Assembly: GCA_013816845.1 (NCBI GenBank)
Contig: JACDDU010000004.1
Coordinates: forward strand, 248,001 to 312,000
Direction of reading: 5' to 3'
Source: Gammaproteobacteria bacterium
GTDB taxonomy: Bacteria > Pseudomonadota > Gammaproteobacteria > DSM-16500
Length of the DNA: 64,000 nt
Shown: piece after piece, positions 27,978-36,705 of the stretch
Position numbering within the stretch: the first letter of the stretch is position 1
How the letters are laid out: every line of letters begins with the position of its first letter
Program-made: the position numbers and the translations under genes
Notes under the pieces: model-generated
Seen by the model: the letters and a program-made list of their open reading frames with translations, nothing else
Databases searched by the model: none
What the model was told of the DNA's origin: nothing

Positions 27978-30713
27978 TTATAACCGAAAAGAAGGGGAAC
28001 GCTGAAAAGTTAAATTTTCAATATCAAGTTGAAGTGCATCTAATTCTGGGTCAGCAGCATTATTTAATAATTTTAAAATATCACATTGGCAACTTTGTTT
28101 GCATGCAAAAATTTCTTTAGGATCTAAAAGCGACTCATCAATAAATAGGTTAATTAATTCGGCTTCTTTACTTGAAAGAATATTTTTTATTTGGTCAAGG
28201 ATGAATAAAGTATTGTTATTATCAATGGTCGTACTAATGGTATCGACATAGACTAGTAAATCGGTAAAAAATTGACGTTCAGCCGCTACATCGTATACTA
28301 ACCCCTTAAAGGTTGACTCTGATTCCGAAAAAAAGGTTGGTGAATAATCTTTCGCAGAAGGGGATTTATTTTTTAATTCTTTAAGGAAGTTGGTTCCGAA
28401 CACATTATCCAATTGTTTGTATGCATGTGATAAAGAAAAATCTTCAGTTAAATGCTTTGTCACAATATGATCTTTAATCATATCAAGATAAGAGGCAGGA
28501 AATTTTGGAAAAAATATTTCAACTTTTGCAATAAAATTAATGTATTCATCGATATTATATTTATCTAAAATATAAGTTTTTTCCTTTAAGTCAATACTTG
28601 TTAGTAAGCGTTTAAAAATAACTTCATTCTTTAGGAAAGATTGATGAGGATTGAGTCCTGCTAACCAACCAAGCTGAGATAAATTATCCGCACTCACGGT
28701 GGTAAAATTAGCATTGTTATCTAATTCATCCTTAAAAAAATTACCCTTTTGATTGTCTTGAGGGAAAGAAGTGCTATGGTTAAAAAAATTCGACCTCGAC
28801 AATTTACCCTCGTTCAATTGGGAGACCATCTCGTAAAATTCGGGGGAAAAAAAGAATTTGGGTTCAATAGTTACTCTATCCTGATCTCGATAAGCTGGAC
28901 CTGATAAGTATTCACCCACGCTTTCTAACTTAAATTGCTCAAAAATAGCATGAGCTGTAGAGGATGGAATTTCAAATGGTTTGTCAAACAATTTGGCGTC
29001 GTTAAATATTTTCGTTAATTCATTTCGCTCCAACGCCACAGTCAGGAGCTGATCCGGTTCGGGCTTAAGCGTTAATAATAATTTTTTTGCCAATTCATTA
29101 TTGCCATTTTTAATGACCCAGTGAAATGCTTCTTGCGCAGGATTAGGATGTTTAGCAAGTACTGCGGTAATTAAAGGCATTTTACCATTTGCTAGGGCAA
29201 GCGATAAGGGTGTGTCTCCATTATCAGCTCTAGCAGTTGGATCGGCGTTTAATGCCAATAGTTCTCGCGTTAAAGTAAGATTGTTAGCTTTGATAGCTAA
29301 GTGCAATAAAGTATTATTTTTAAAATCTCGTTTATGAACATCGAGTTCTTTCAAAAAAAGCGCCTTCTTTTCCAAAGAAAAATCTTCTAAACCCGATTTC
29401 AAACGACCCATGTCTTTAGGTAGATGTGAAAATTCTATATTCCACATGACAAATTCTGATTGTTTATTACCGGTAAATAGATCAAAGAGGTAATGACTTA
29501 AATTTTCTGTCTGCCTATTAAAAATTTTATTATTATCTTCAACGATCCAACTTCCTTTTGACCATACAACACGTACTTCAATATTTAAATTTTTAAAATC
29601 CATAACCACGGGCCGGCTTATTGTTTGATTAATACGCTCAAACATTTCCTCCAACGCCGCAAAAAATAGTGATAATTCTGGTTCAGTATGCGTACTGGTT
29701 ATAATTTTATTTTTTTTAAGGAAGGTGCTTTTAGCATTTTGAAGAGAAAATATTTTTTCTATGATTTGATCGTCATCGGCAACCGATTTAAGTTTACCAG
29801 GCGCGGTTTTTAGAGGACGCGTTATTTTTGAGCGTTGCATGGGGGGCAATCTTTCGGAAGAAACGGTTCGTGCTGTTATATTGATGAGACGTTTTGGATG
29901 CCACGATTTATCAGCTAAGTTCGCTTTTCTCTCCCACCGATCGGAATGCACTTTATCATTAAACATCTCGCCTATATAACAATTTTGACCGCGTGGAGAA
30001 CCGATACTTACTTTATTAAATTTACCTTCAATATGGCCAAACAGTTTTAGAAATTTTTTTTCTTTTTTTTCGAAAACTTCTTTTATAGTATAAACTTCTT
30101 TGGACCAGGGATCACAAATAACAGCATCTTCATTCCATGCCTTAAGATCATTTAAAGGAGTTTGTGGATCTCTATTTAAAACAAGAAAAGTGTGATCATC
30201 TTCCTCGTCGAATGTAATCCGCTCGATTGAAATTTTCTCATTAATGATTGGAAGTTCAGGTAAGCCTTGGGCGGGATACTCCATCATTAATAGCAGTGCG
30301 TAAGCAGAAGTTTCAGCGCAATTTCCTATTCCATACTTTAATGCTCGGGTAGCTAACGTCTCAACAAATTCTAGCTCTCCATGTCCTCTATGAGACATGA
30401 AAGGAATTTTGCCTACCTTTTTAATTAATTTTCGAAATTTAACGTGTTTATTCAAACTTTCTATCCATACTTCTGAATCCACGAGCGGATAGCGTTCTTT
30501 ATCAGCACTTAAATCTAGCTTCCATTCATACAATTCTTTGACGAGAGCCCGGTCCTGGGGCTTCGAAGGGGCGGTTCGTGATAAATCCAAGTAAAGCCTA
30601 CGATGAACAACTTGCTGATCCGGATCGGGTAGATTTGAGCTATAAGGAATAAGATCCCGCGTGGTCTTTATAGCCCACTTTGCAATAGCTACAACATCTT
30701 CTACATTAGCCAT
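27978..30713 (-). CDS. ankyrin-repeat protein with N-terminal Cys-His-Asp (papain/transglutaminase-like) domain
   Basis: The protein has 911 residues and no signal peptide. The N-terminal 250 residues carry GIGNCAETSAYALLLM (C132), EDDHTFLVLNRD (H174) and VICDPWSKEVY (D201), in the order and spacing of papain-like or transglutaminase-like Cys-His-Asp enzymes. Residues about 458-560 are ankyrin repeats (NNTLLHLAIKANNLTLTRELL, DNGDTPLSLALANG). The C-terminal 350 residues are helical and unrecognised. Another gene in this window (58675-59673) has the same Cys-His-Asp motifs, so the two form a small family. I infer a translocated cysteine protease, deamidase or transglutaminase whose ankyrins pick the target. 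Confidence 0.82.
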   Translation of the reverse strand: MANVEDVVAIAKWAIKTTRDLIPYSSNLPDPDQQVVHRRLYLDLSRTAPSKPQDRALVKELYEWKLDLSADKERYPLVDSEVWIESLNKHVKFRKLIKKVGKIPFMSHRGHGELEFVETLATRALKYGIGNCAETSAYALLLMMEYPAQGLPELPIINEKISIERITFDEEDDHTFLVLNRDPQTPLNDLKAWNEDAVICDPWSKEVYTIKEVFEKKEKKFLKLFGHIEGKFNKVSIGSPRGQNCYIGEMFNDKVHSDRWERKANLADKSWHPKRLINITARTVSSERLPPMQRSKITRPLKTAPGKLKSVADDDQIIEKIFSLQNAKSTFLKKNKIITSTHTEPELSLFFAALEEMFERINQTISRPVVMDFKNLNIEVRVVWSKGSWIVEDNNKIFNRQTENLSHYLFDLFTGNKQSEFVMWNIEFSHLPKDMGRLKSGLEDFSLEKKALFLKELDVHKRDFKNNTLLHLAIKANNLTLTRELLALNADPTARADNGDTPLSLALANGKMPLITAVLAKHPNPAQEAFHWVIKNGNNELAKKLLLTLKPEPDQLLTVALERNELTKIFNDAKLFDKPFEIPSSTAHAIFEQFKLESVGEYLSGPAYRDQDRVTIEPKFFFSPEFYEMVSQLNEGKLSRSNFFNHSTSFPQDNQKGNFFKDELDNNANFTTVSADNLSQLGWLAGLNPHQSFLKNEVIFKRLLTSIDLKEKTYILDKYNIDEYINFIAKVEIFFPKFPASYLDMIKDHIVTKHLTEDFSLSHAYKQLDNVFGTNFLKELKNKSPSAKDYSPTFFSESESTFKGLVYDVAAERQFFTDLLVYVDTISTTIDNNNTLFILDQIKNILSSKEAELINLFIDESLLDPKEIFACKQSCQCDILKLLNNAADPELDALQLDIENLTFQRSPSFRL

Positions 30714-30830
30714 AAGAGATCAATCCTCTCTATTAAATATAGACTAACATACTTAGAATGTTTTTTAGATTATTATTAGTTAAAACAATTAGTTAAGATA
30801 CACATCGCAAGTTAAATCTACATATTCCAA

Positions 30831-30872
30831 GGCATATACGATACACGTTACGGCATATACGATACACGTTAC
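30831..30872 (+). repeat. perfect 21-bp tandem duplication
   Basis: GGCATATACGATACACGTTAC is present twice head-to-tail with no mismatch. It lies between the ankyrin gene and the truncated outer-membrane barrel gene, just before the point where the barrel frame opens. It probably marks a recombination or slippage event. Confidence 0.85.
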
Positions 30873-30881
30873 AATGATTAA

Positions 30882-31430
30882 ACCGATATCATTCCACAAA
30901 ATATTAGCCAAACTCTTTTCCAGCATGGATATACCACGGGTTTACGAATAGGTTATAGCACAACTTTTTGTAAGGATTTTTTATTGGGCGGAGAATTTTC
31001 TGCCAATTACCAATCTGGTAATGCAAGATTTGCAAGTGGTGCTGCAACTTCGGCGTTTAATGACAAAATATATCTTAACCGTTCTCTGGAGCTTGCGATT
31101 ATCCCAGGGGTTTTTATCACCGATACGACGGCTTTGTATGGAAGGGTCGGCGCATCTTATGCCTCTCTCACCAATCGCCTTAATTCGCCTGCAGGGTTTG
31201 TTCCGGTTACTGTTAACACCAATAGCAACAGTAATATAGTGGCTGGGACACTTGGGGTCGGCATTAAAAAATTTGTGACTAACAACATTGCGATTTTTTC
31301 AGAATATAACTACCATGATTATGGCACAATGGATTTTCCTGATTTTATTAATTTTACCGCAACCTACTCACATGCTGTTCGGATTTATTCACAAGAGATT
31401 ACTTTTGGTGCCTCGTATTTCTTTGCTTAA
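30882..31430 (+). pseudogene. 5'-truncated outer-membrane beta-barrel protein
   Basis: The frame opens right after a TAA at 30879 and reads HGYTTGLRIGYSTTF, then FLLGGEFSANYQSGNARF and on to a C-terminus of alternating residues ending TFGASYFFA, with a terminal aromatic and small residue. This is the C-terminal two thirds of an Opa/OmpA-like eight-stranded barrel, as is common in Legionellales. There is no ATG in the conserved part (only a TTG at 30984), and no signal peptide or first strands. Upstream is non-coding sequence with a 21-bp tandem duplication. I interpret it as a decayed gene that lost its 5' end, although a short product from the TTG cannot be excluded. Confidence 0.72.
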
Positions 31431-31458
31431 TTTATTGATAGTCCGTATTAACGATTAT

Positions 31459-32064
31459 TTATAGATTTATTTTTATTTGAGACAAGCGTTGATCTGTCTT
31501 TTCATTTAGATAAACATCGGGTGGGATTTTAAAGAACATGAAAACCGTCGCTCCCACTTCCTTTCGGTTTTTAAATTTTACATGACCACCTAAATCTTGA
31601 ATTTCTCGAGTAAATTGACGAAGACCTATTCCTTTACCGCCAAAGAATCCTCTATGACATACGCCATAACTATTCTTAATTTGGGGTTTAATGGTCTCGA
31701 GATTAAAAAAAATATTTTTTGGTTGCTCTATAAATCCAGGACCATTATCTTTTATCTTAATGACTATTTCATCGGACTTTTCTTGAATGACAACTGTTAG
31801 CAACATTTTATCACCCAATTTTAAATCTCGCGAAGCAAAAGCATCATAACAATTTTTAATAATTTCTTTAAAATCCTTATCTGGAAATTGTCGGCTTCCC
31901 CTAGGCGTACAAATACCTTTTTCCATCAGGGCAATAGATATGAATTCAGATAATTGTTCACAATTATCCCAAAAATCATCCTCCCCGCTTCGGCGACAAA
32001 ATTCATATCGATCGGTGGATTCAACCGGTATCGAAATAGTTAATTTTTTGCGATGATCGATCAT
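31459..32064 (-). CDS. stand-alone histidine-kinase-type ATPase (HATPase_c) domain protein
   Basis: The protein has 201 residues, almost all one GHKL ATP-binding domain. The N box is EIIKNCYDAFASRD, the G1 box IKDNGPGF, and the G2 box GGKGIGLRQF, followed by GGHVKFKNRKEVGATVFMF as the closing strands. There is no dimerisation/phosphoacceptor His domain, sensor or membrane helix. Such proteins act as anti-sigma-type serine kinases, as partners of a separate phosphotransfer protein, or as degenerate kinases. No response regulator or anti-sigma antagonist lies next to it. It is convergent with the barrel remnant. Confidence 0.85.
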   Translation of the reverse strand: MIDHRKKLTISIPVESTDRYEFCRRSGEDDFWDNCEQLSEFISIALMEKGICTPRGSRQFPDKDFKEIIKNCYDAFASRDLKLGDKMLLTVVIQEKSDEIVIKIKDNGPGFIEQPKNIFFNLETIKPQIKNSYGVCHRGFFGGKGIGLRQFTREIQDLGGHVKFKNRKEVGATVFMFFKIPPDVYLNEKTDQRLSQIKINL

Positions 32065-32284
32065 AGAATTGACCTTTTTATTATTATAAAAAAAATTTCA
32101 AATGTAATGAAATACAATAAGTTTTACACTTTTAACCAAATATAGATTTTTAATTCAAAACTTAATTTTAATCATATGAGGCATAATTTTAGCTGGACTT
32201 AAAGGTACACTATTATATAGCGATTCTTTTCAGAATCAAAAAATGATTATTTATTGGTTTAACTTAAAAATTCACTGCGCCTTA

Positions 32285-33058
32285 TCATGAATTATTGTCA
32301 TCGAGTCCATGATTTCCAAAACGACGTTCTCTTCTCGTAAAATTTTCAATGATGTCAATAAATTGATCTGGCGTAAATTCAGGCCATAGGGTGGGTACAA
32401 AGTAAAGTTCAGAGTAAGCAATTTGCCATAATAAAAAATTACTAATCCGCATATCGCCGCCCGTTCGAATGATTAAATCGGGAGGAGGCACATCAGCTAA
32501 AGCCAATTGTTTTTCGATATCTTCTTTACGAATAGGAATGCTAGCTTCACCTGCATGAATCTTATTTATTATTTTATTGACTGCTTGGACAATATCCCAT
32601 TGCCCACTATAACTAATCGCAAGAATTAGACGTAAGCCGGAATTGTTTGCGGTCTGGTCTTTCAGGAACTGAACTTGGTCTTGTTCTTTGTCAGTTAATT
32701 GTTTTAAATCACCTATAAACTCTAATCGAGTATTATACTCATTAAATTTGTCAATACGCTTCAAAAGTGAATAAAATATAACTTTGAAAATGCAACGCGT
32801 TTCTTCCTTACTACGTTTCCAGTTTTCAAGACTAAATGTAAATAGAGTTAACGCCTCAATATCCAGATCTGCTGCAACTTCGCTAATGGTCCAAGCGATA
32901 TCTCCGCCTTTGATATAGGCTTGTTCTGGGTTTATTTTATTATGCTTTGCCCAACGATTATTGCCATCCATAATGATGGCGACATGCCGGGGAACCCTGC
33001 TTACTTTAAAAGTTGATGTTTTACTAAATAACTTGCTTAAAAAAGGTAATATTTTCAA
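32285..33058 (-). CDS. uppS: isoprenyl (undecaprenyl) diphosphate synthase, divergent
   Basis: The cis-prenyltransferase signatures are clear: HVAIIMDGNNRWA (D31, N33, R35), IEALTLFTFSLENWKRS, and RTGGDMRISNFLLWQIAYSE with RRERRFG at the end. The enzyme condenses isopentenyl diphosphate units onto farnesyl diphosphate to make the lipid carrier for peptidoglycan and polysaccharides. Aligning to E. coli UppS from memory, the invariant His near position 43 (GHKAG) is replaced here by Tyr48 in AYIKGG, so catalysis or chain length may differ. The gene stands alone, not in the usual frr-uppS-cdsA cluster, so it may be a second, specialised copy. The start is TTG, with AAGGAA five bases before it. 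Confidence 0.9.
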   Translation of the reverse strand: MKILPFLSKLFSKTSTFKVSRVPRHVAIIMDGNNRWAKHNKINPEQAYIKGGDIAWTISEVAADLDIEALTLFTFSLENWKRSKEETRCIFKVIFYSLLKRIDKFNEYNTRLEFIGDLKQLTDKEQDQVQFLKDQTANNSGLRLILAISYSGQWDIVQAVNKIINKIHAGEASIPIRKEDIEKQLALADVPPPDLIIRTGGDMRISNFLLWQIAYSELYFVPTLWPEFTPDQFIDIIENFTRRERRFGNHGLDDNNS

Positions 33059-33518
33059 GGGAATTCCTTATCGTTACCTTAACTACCATTATAGCAAATA
33101 CTTAGGTTACTTATGTTTATCAAATAAGTTATTTATGAGTAATGTTCCTAAATAGACCAGGCCCGCCACTTACCCTTTTCCCAAACGTACGCTCTGAATA
33201 GCACTGTATGCGCATTAAACACTAGGATTAATGATGTAAAAACCACTCTCTTACTCCTAAATAAACAACTAATCTCATTTAAATCTTTATCCCACTTATT
33301 GATCGAGGATCTATTTCAAAATGATTGAATGTAGATGTAAGTGTGCGGGTTATAATAGTCTTAAGCTAACCTTAATTTAATTGTTTCTCTCATCCTAAAA
33401 ATTCTCTTTACACCAATCTATTTGAATTTAACAATGGTATTAATAATACAAATTTAATATTTTGTTAAGCTCGTTGCGGTAAAGTTTCTGCACCAATCCT
33501 TTATAAAATTCATTTATT
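33059..33518. other. 460-bp intergenic region
   Basis: No gene was recognised. It contains the divergent promoters of the polyprenyl synthase and the F-box/ankyrin gene. The visible site is the CTTAAG/CTTAAT direct repeat at 33360-33376. Confidence 0.55.
33360..33376 (+). promoter_or_regulatory. PmrA-box-like direct repeat upstream of the F-box gene
   Basis: CTTAAGCTAACCTTAAT holds two CTTAA half sites exactly 11 bases apart. TAAAAA at 33396-33401 could be the -10 element, 25 bases from the second half site. The start codon of the F-box/ankyrin gene is about 140 bases further on. Confidence 0.55.
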
Positions 33519-35594
33519 ATGACTATGCCACGTACGCCTAATTTAGATAATAGTATTGAGGAAGAATCTTTTTCATTACTGAAATCATTACCGCAGGAAT
33601 TAATTCTCAATGAAGTGAGTAAACATCTTTCCATTCAGGAATTTACTGAACTCAATATTTTAGATAAAGAATTTTATCAATTCATTATTAAAAAAGAAGA
33701 ATTTTGGCAAAAATTATATAAAATTCATTTTCCCCTACAGCCGATTAACAAAGATCCTAACACATCCGCTTACGATCAATATGTTGAGATGGATTTATAT
33801 CACCGGTATTTTCAATTCGATTTTACTATTGCTGGGCTTTCTACCCAAGCCCAAAGTCAACTAACAGATTTTTTTAAAGATAATCCGATTAATAAGAATA
33901 TTTTTCGTTATCGTCAATTATTCACTCTGGCTAAAGAAGGTGACGTAAAAGGGTTAGCGGAAAAAAAAATGCATGCTTATGAACTTTTCAGGTGTGACGC
34001 CAGCGGATATTCAATGTTACGTTATGCCGCGCAAGCAAACCATCAACTTGTTTTAGATTACTTCTATCAACTTCTTACCCATTTCTTTTTTGCTAATGAA
34101 GATTTGGGTTATGTACAGATTGAAAAGGGAGAGTTAACTCGACTTTATTGGGCAATACAGTGTCATCAGTCTGAAGAAGTAATAAAGTCACTCTTGAGCA
34201 AAGGTGCTAACTTTCAAGATACCTATTGTATCCAAGATTTTCAATTAGATGAGTCTTTGATTACTCCTTATAATTTTTATATCTCTCCTATTCATGTTGC
34301 AGCTCGTGCGGGAAATTTACCTTTCATTAAACAATTATTAGCTTCCGATCCTGCTTTGCTTGAACAAACCGCTCTCGATAAAGATAAAAAACAAGCTAAT
34401 GAGTTAACCCCACTGTTTTACGCGATTCAATTAAATCATACTGCCATAATTAAATTTCTTGTACAAAATGGTGCACAACTTAACTTAACCTTATTCTATA
34501 TCGCGTGCAAAACAGGTCATGCAGAAAGCGCATTGTATTTATTAAAACTACCCCAATTTGAAACTTACTTAAAACAAGTAGATTATAAACGCGCATTGCA
34601 ATATGCATGTGAAGGTAAGCGGTTAAATAATGCAGAATTATTGGATGCATCCTCGTATCACGAATCAAAAAGGTATGAACTGGTAAAAGCATTTCTTCCA
34701 CAGGTAACACTTTCCAAGGAAGAGGAAGTTAGTTTGGTTAGACTTGCAATTACCCATCAATATTTTTTAATTTTAGAATATTTCCTAGCGCAAAATTTTT
34801 CATTAGGTGATGACCCGTCCATTCTTTTGTTAAAAGCAGTGAAGATACCTTCTCCTCATCTTGTTAAATTACTTCTTAAGCATAAGACCATACCTTCGGT
34901 TCCGGGTACCCGTAAACGGCAACCGATACATGAAGCGTGTTTCAATGGAAGTTTATCAATTGTCAAACTATTACTTCATAACGATCCAACGCTTCTTAAT
35001 CAGTCTTTTGTTATTAAAGAAAAAAATTACTATCCTCTTAACATCGCCGCCAACCTAGGCCACGCTGAGGTGGTAGATTATCTTCTTTCTAAAAATGCAA
35101 ATTGCAATGCGTTATCTAACGTTAATTTTATGCCTGCCAATACTTGGACCTATCAAGAAAAAGCATTATCTCCCTTACACGATGCAGCTGCAAAAGGGTA
35201 TGACGATGTAGTAATGGCATTTTTGAAATATAACCAATTTACTGACAAGGATTTAATCCAAATCAATAAGGCTCAATTAAATGCGTATACGAAAGCTTGC
35301 ATTCAGTTAAAGTTGATTAGATTACAGTTAGAAGAGGGAAGCACGCCATCACGCAGTGCTTTTACTCTCTTTAGAAAGGGTGAAGCATTGCAACTCTTTA
35401 CATTCCCCAATCCTTCTTCCTTGAAACCCGTGGTTGATAACTTAATTGGTTATGTCTTTAATCATTGCGATATGAGTGAGCTAGATAAATATCAGGATGA
35501 TTTTAATCTTTATCCTCAATTAGCAGAAATCAAAATGATTGTTACCCGTCACCAGACGACGGACAAGTCAGCCGCACACATGAAAATCAAATAA
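33519..35594 (+). CDS. F-box and ankyrin-repeat effector candidate
   Basis: The protein has 691 residues. Residues 22-66 fit an F-box: SLPQELILNEVSKHLSIQEF, then TELNILDKEFYQFI and EEFWQKLY. This is the eukaryotic motif that binds Skp1 and docks substrates on SCF ubiquitin ligases. Ankyrin repeats occupy about 140-590 (SPIHVAARAGNLPFIKQLL, RQPIHEACFNGSLSIVKLLL, SPLHDAAAKGYDDVVMAFL). The same architecture is known from Legionella AnkB-type effectors, which hijack host ubiquitination. No signal peptide is present, as expected for a type IV substrate. The start may be residue 1 or residue 3 (both ATG). A PmrA-box-like repeat lies upstream. Delivery to a host is inferred. Confidence 0.85.
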   Translation: MTMPRTPNLDNSIEEESFSLLKSLPQELILNEVSKHLSIQEFTELNILDKEFYQFIIKKEEFWQKLYKIHFPLQPINKDPNTSAYDQYVEMDLYHRYFQFDFTIAGLSTQAQSQLTDFFKDNPINKNIFRYRQLFTLAKEGDVKGLAEKKMHAYELFRCDASGYSMLRYAAQANHQLVLDYFYQLLTHFFFANEDLGYVQIEKGELTRLYWAIQCHQSEEVIKSLLSKGANFQDTYCIQDFQLDESLITPYNFYISPIHVAARAGNLPFIKQLLASDPALLEQTALDKDKKQANELTPLFYAIQLNHTAIIKFLVQNGAQLNLTLFYIACKTGHAESALYLLKLPQFETYLKQVDYKRALQYACEGKRLNNAELLDASSYHESKRYELVKAFLPQVTLSKEEEVSLVRLAITHQYFLILEYFLAQNFSLGDDPSILLLKAVKIPSPHLVKLLLKHKTIPSVPGTRKRQPIHEACFNGSLSIVKLLLHNDPTLLNQSFVIKEKNYYPLNIAANLGHAEVVDYLLSKNANCNALSNVNFMPANTWTYQEKALSPLHDAAAKGYDDVVMAFLKYNQFTDKDLIQINKAQLNAYTKACIQLKLIRLQLEEGSTPSRSAFTLFRKGEALQLFTFPNPSSLKPVVDNLIGYVFNHCDMSELDKYQDDFNLYPQLAEIKMIVTRHQTTDKSAAHMKIK

Positions 35595-35631
35595 TGAAAG
35601 GAATATATTGCGATCTGTGCGAGTCATCGCT

Positions 35632-36705
35632 TTATGATGACAATAGACGCTTTATTTTGCTTGATAATGCCAGAGAGTAGACGTGTCTACCCTTCAAATT
35701 ATAATGGGCAGTATCGGTAAAATGATTCGTGGGTAAGGGAAGATTAGACAGGTCAATAACGCTAGCATGGAGTGTTTGATTAAATAAATCATCATTTGCA
35801 ACATAATGTTGATAAGATGGAACTAAAACAAGCAGAGGTTGTATCCCGGCTTCCTTGATACGATCAAATAATCCATTCAATACGCTCACCAAAAAATAAT
35901 TATAGTCCTTATCGACTAAGAGAACTTTTTCTCTTTTAATAGCGTCCTCTTTGAGTGCTTTGACGGTCACATGATCACCGTTATAACAATCGACAGGCAT
36001 ACGATTTCCTTCCGAATCAAAATCACAGGTCAACATGAGTTGGGAGGGAATAGGGCGCATAAGATGGACTATCGCTTTAACAGGGTTGGGTTTATGTCCC
36101 ACTTGCTTATAAAGTTCAGCTAAGTTATGGGTGAGGGCATGTCCTTTCGCTAAAAAAAAGTTAATATTTTTTAGGTAACTTGTTATAAATTTCGATAACA
36201 ACCAAGCTTCATTTATATTTTTCGTATGATTTATTAAAAAATAAATATTTTGTGCGGTAAAGTCATCGTCATGATTGTAATGATCATAATAAAAATTGTT
36301 CTTTTCATAAAAGTCATTTTTTCGTATCGAAATGGCAATGAATTTTGGTTTTAATTTAATAGCATTCGCAACCATACTTGGGTATTGCGCAATAAAATAA
36401 CCCACTGTGGCGTAATTAAAAACTTTTAATCCTGAGCGTAAAAAAAAGTTAGTATCGATATGTTGCATAGTAAGCGAATTTCCAATAAACACGACATCGG
36501 GTGATTCGTTTTGATAAAAGTAATTCATTAATCCATTCTTACCGCGCGCATCACCAAAATAATCTAGTCGACTTTCTTGCTTAGCGCGCACCCATTGGTA
36601 AGTATAATAAGCAATCCAATTAGCAATCATGTAAAACAACATGATGTTTGCAATCAAAATACATAACCTTTTTTTATAATTAGAATTTAAAGTAGATGAA
36701 CTCAT
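35632..36705 (-). CDS. membrane-anchored SGNH-hydrolase-like partner of MBOAT acyltransferase
   Basis: The protein has 357 residues. One N-terminal transmembrane helix (residues about 13-36) precedes a periplasmic SGNH fold: VVFIGNSLTMQHID with S77 as nucleophile, and FTDTAHYNLKGRHVY near the C-terminus with the D-x-x-H pair. Proteins of this type (AlgJ/AlgX, DltD and relatives) receive the acyl group exported by an MBOAT protein and transfer it to a polysaccharide or teichoic acid. The gene starts 26 bases inside the upstream MBOAT gene, so the two are translationally coupled. The acceptor polymer is unknown because no polysaccharide cluster is nearby. Confidence 0.82.
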   Translation of the reverse strand: MSSSTLNSNYKKRLCILIANIMLFYMIANWIAYYTYQWVRAKQESRLDYFGDARGKNGLMNYFYQNESPDVVFIGNSLTMQHIDTNFFLRSGLKVFNYATVGYFIAQYPSMVANAIKLKPKFIAISIRKNDFYEKNNFYYDHYNHDDDFTAQNIYFLINHTKNINEAWLLSKFITSYLKNINFFLAKGHALTHNLAELYKQVGHKPNPVKAIVHLMRPIPSQLMLTCDFDSEGNRMPVDCYNGDHVTVKALKEDAIKREKVLLVDKDYNYFLVSVLNGLFDRIKEAGIQPLLVLVPSYQHYVANDDLFNQTLHASVIDLSNLPLPTNHFTDTAHYNLKGRHVYSLALSSKIKRLLSS

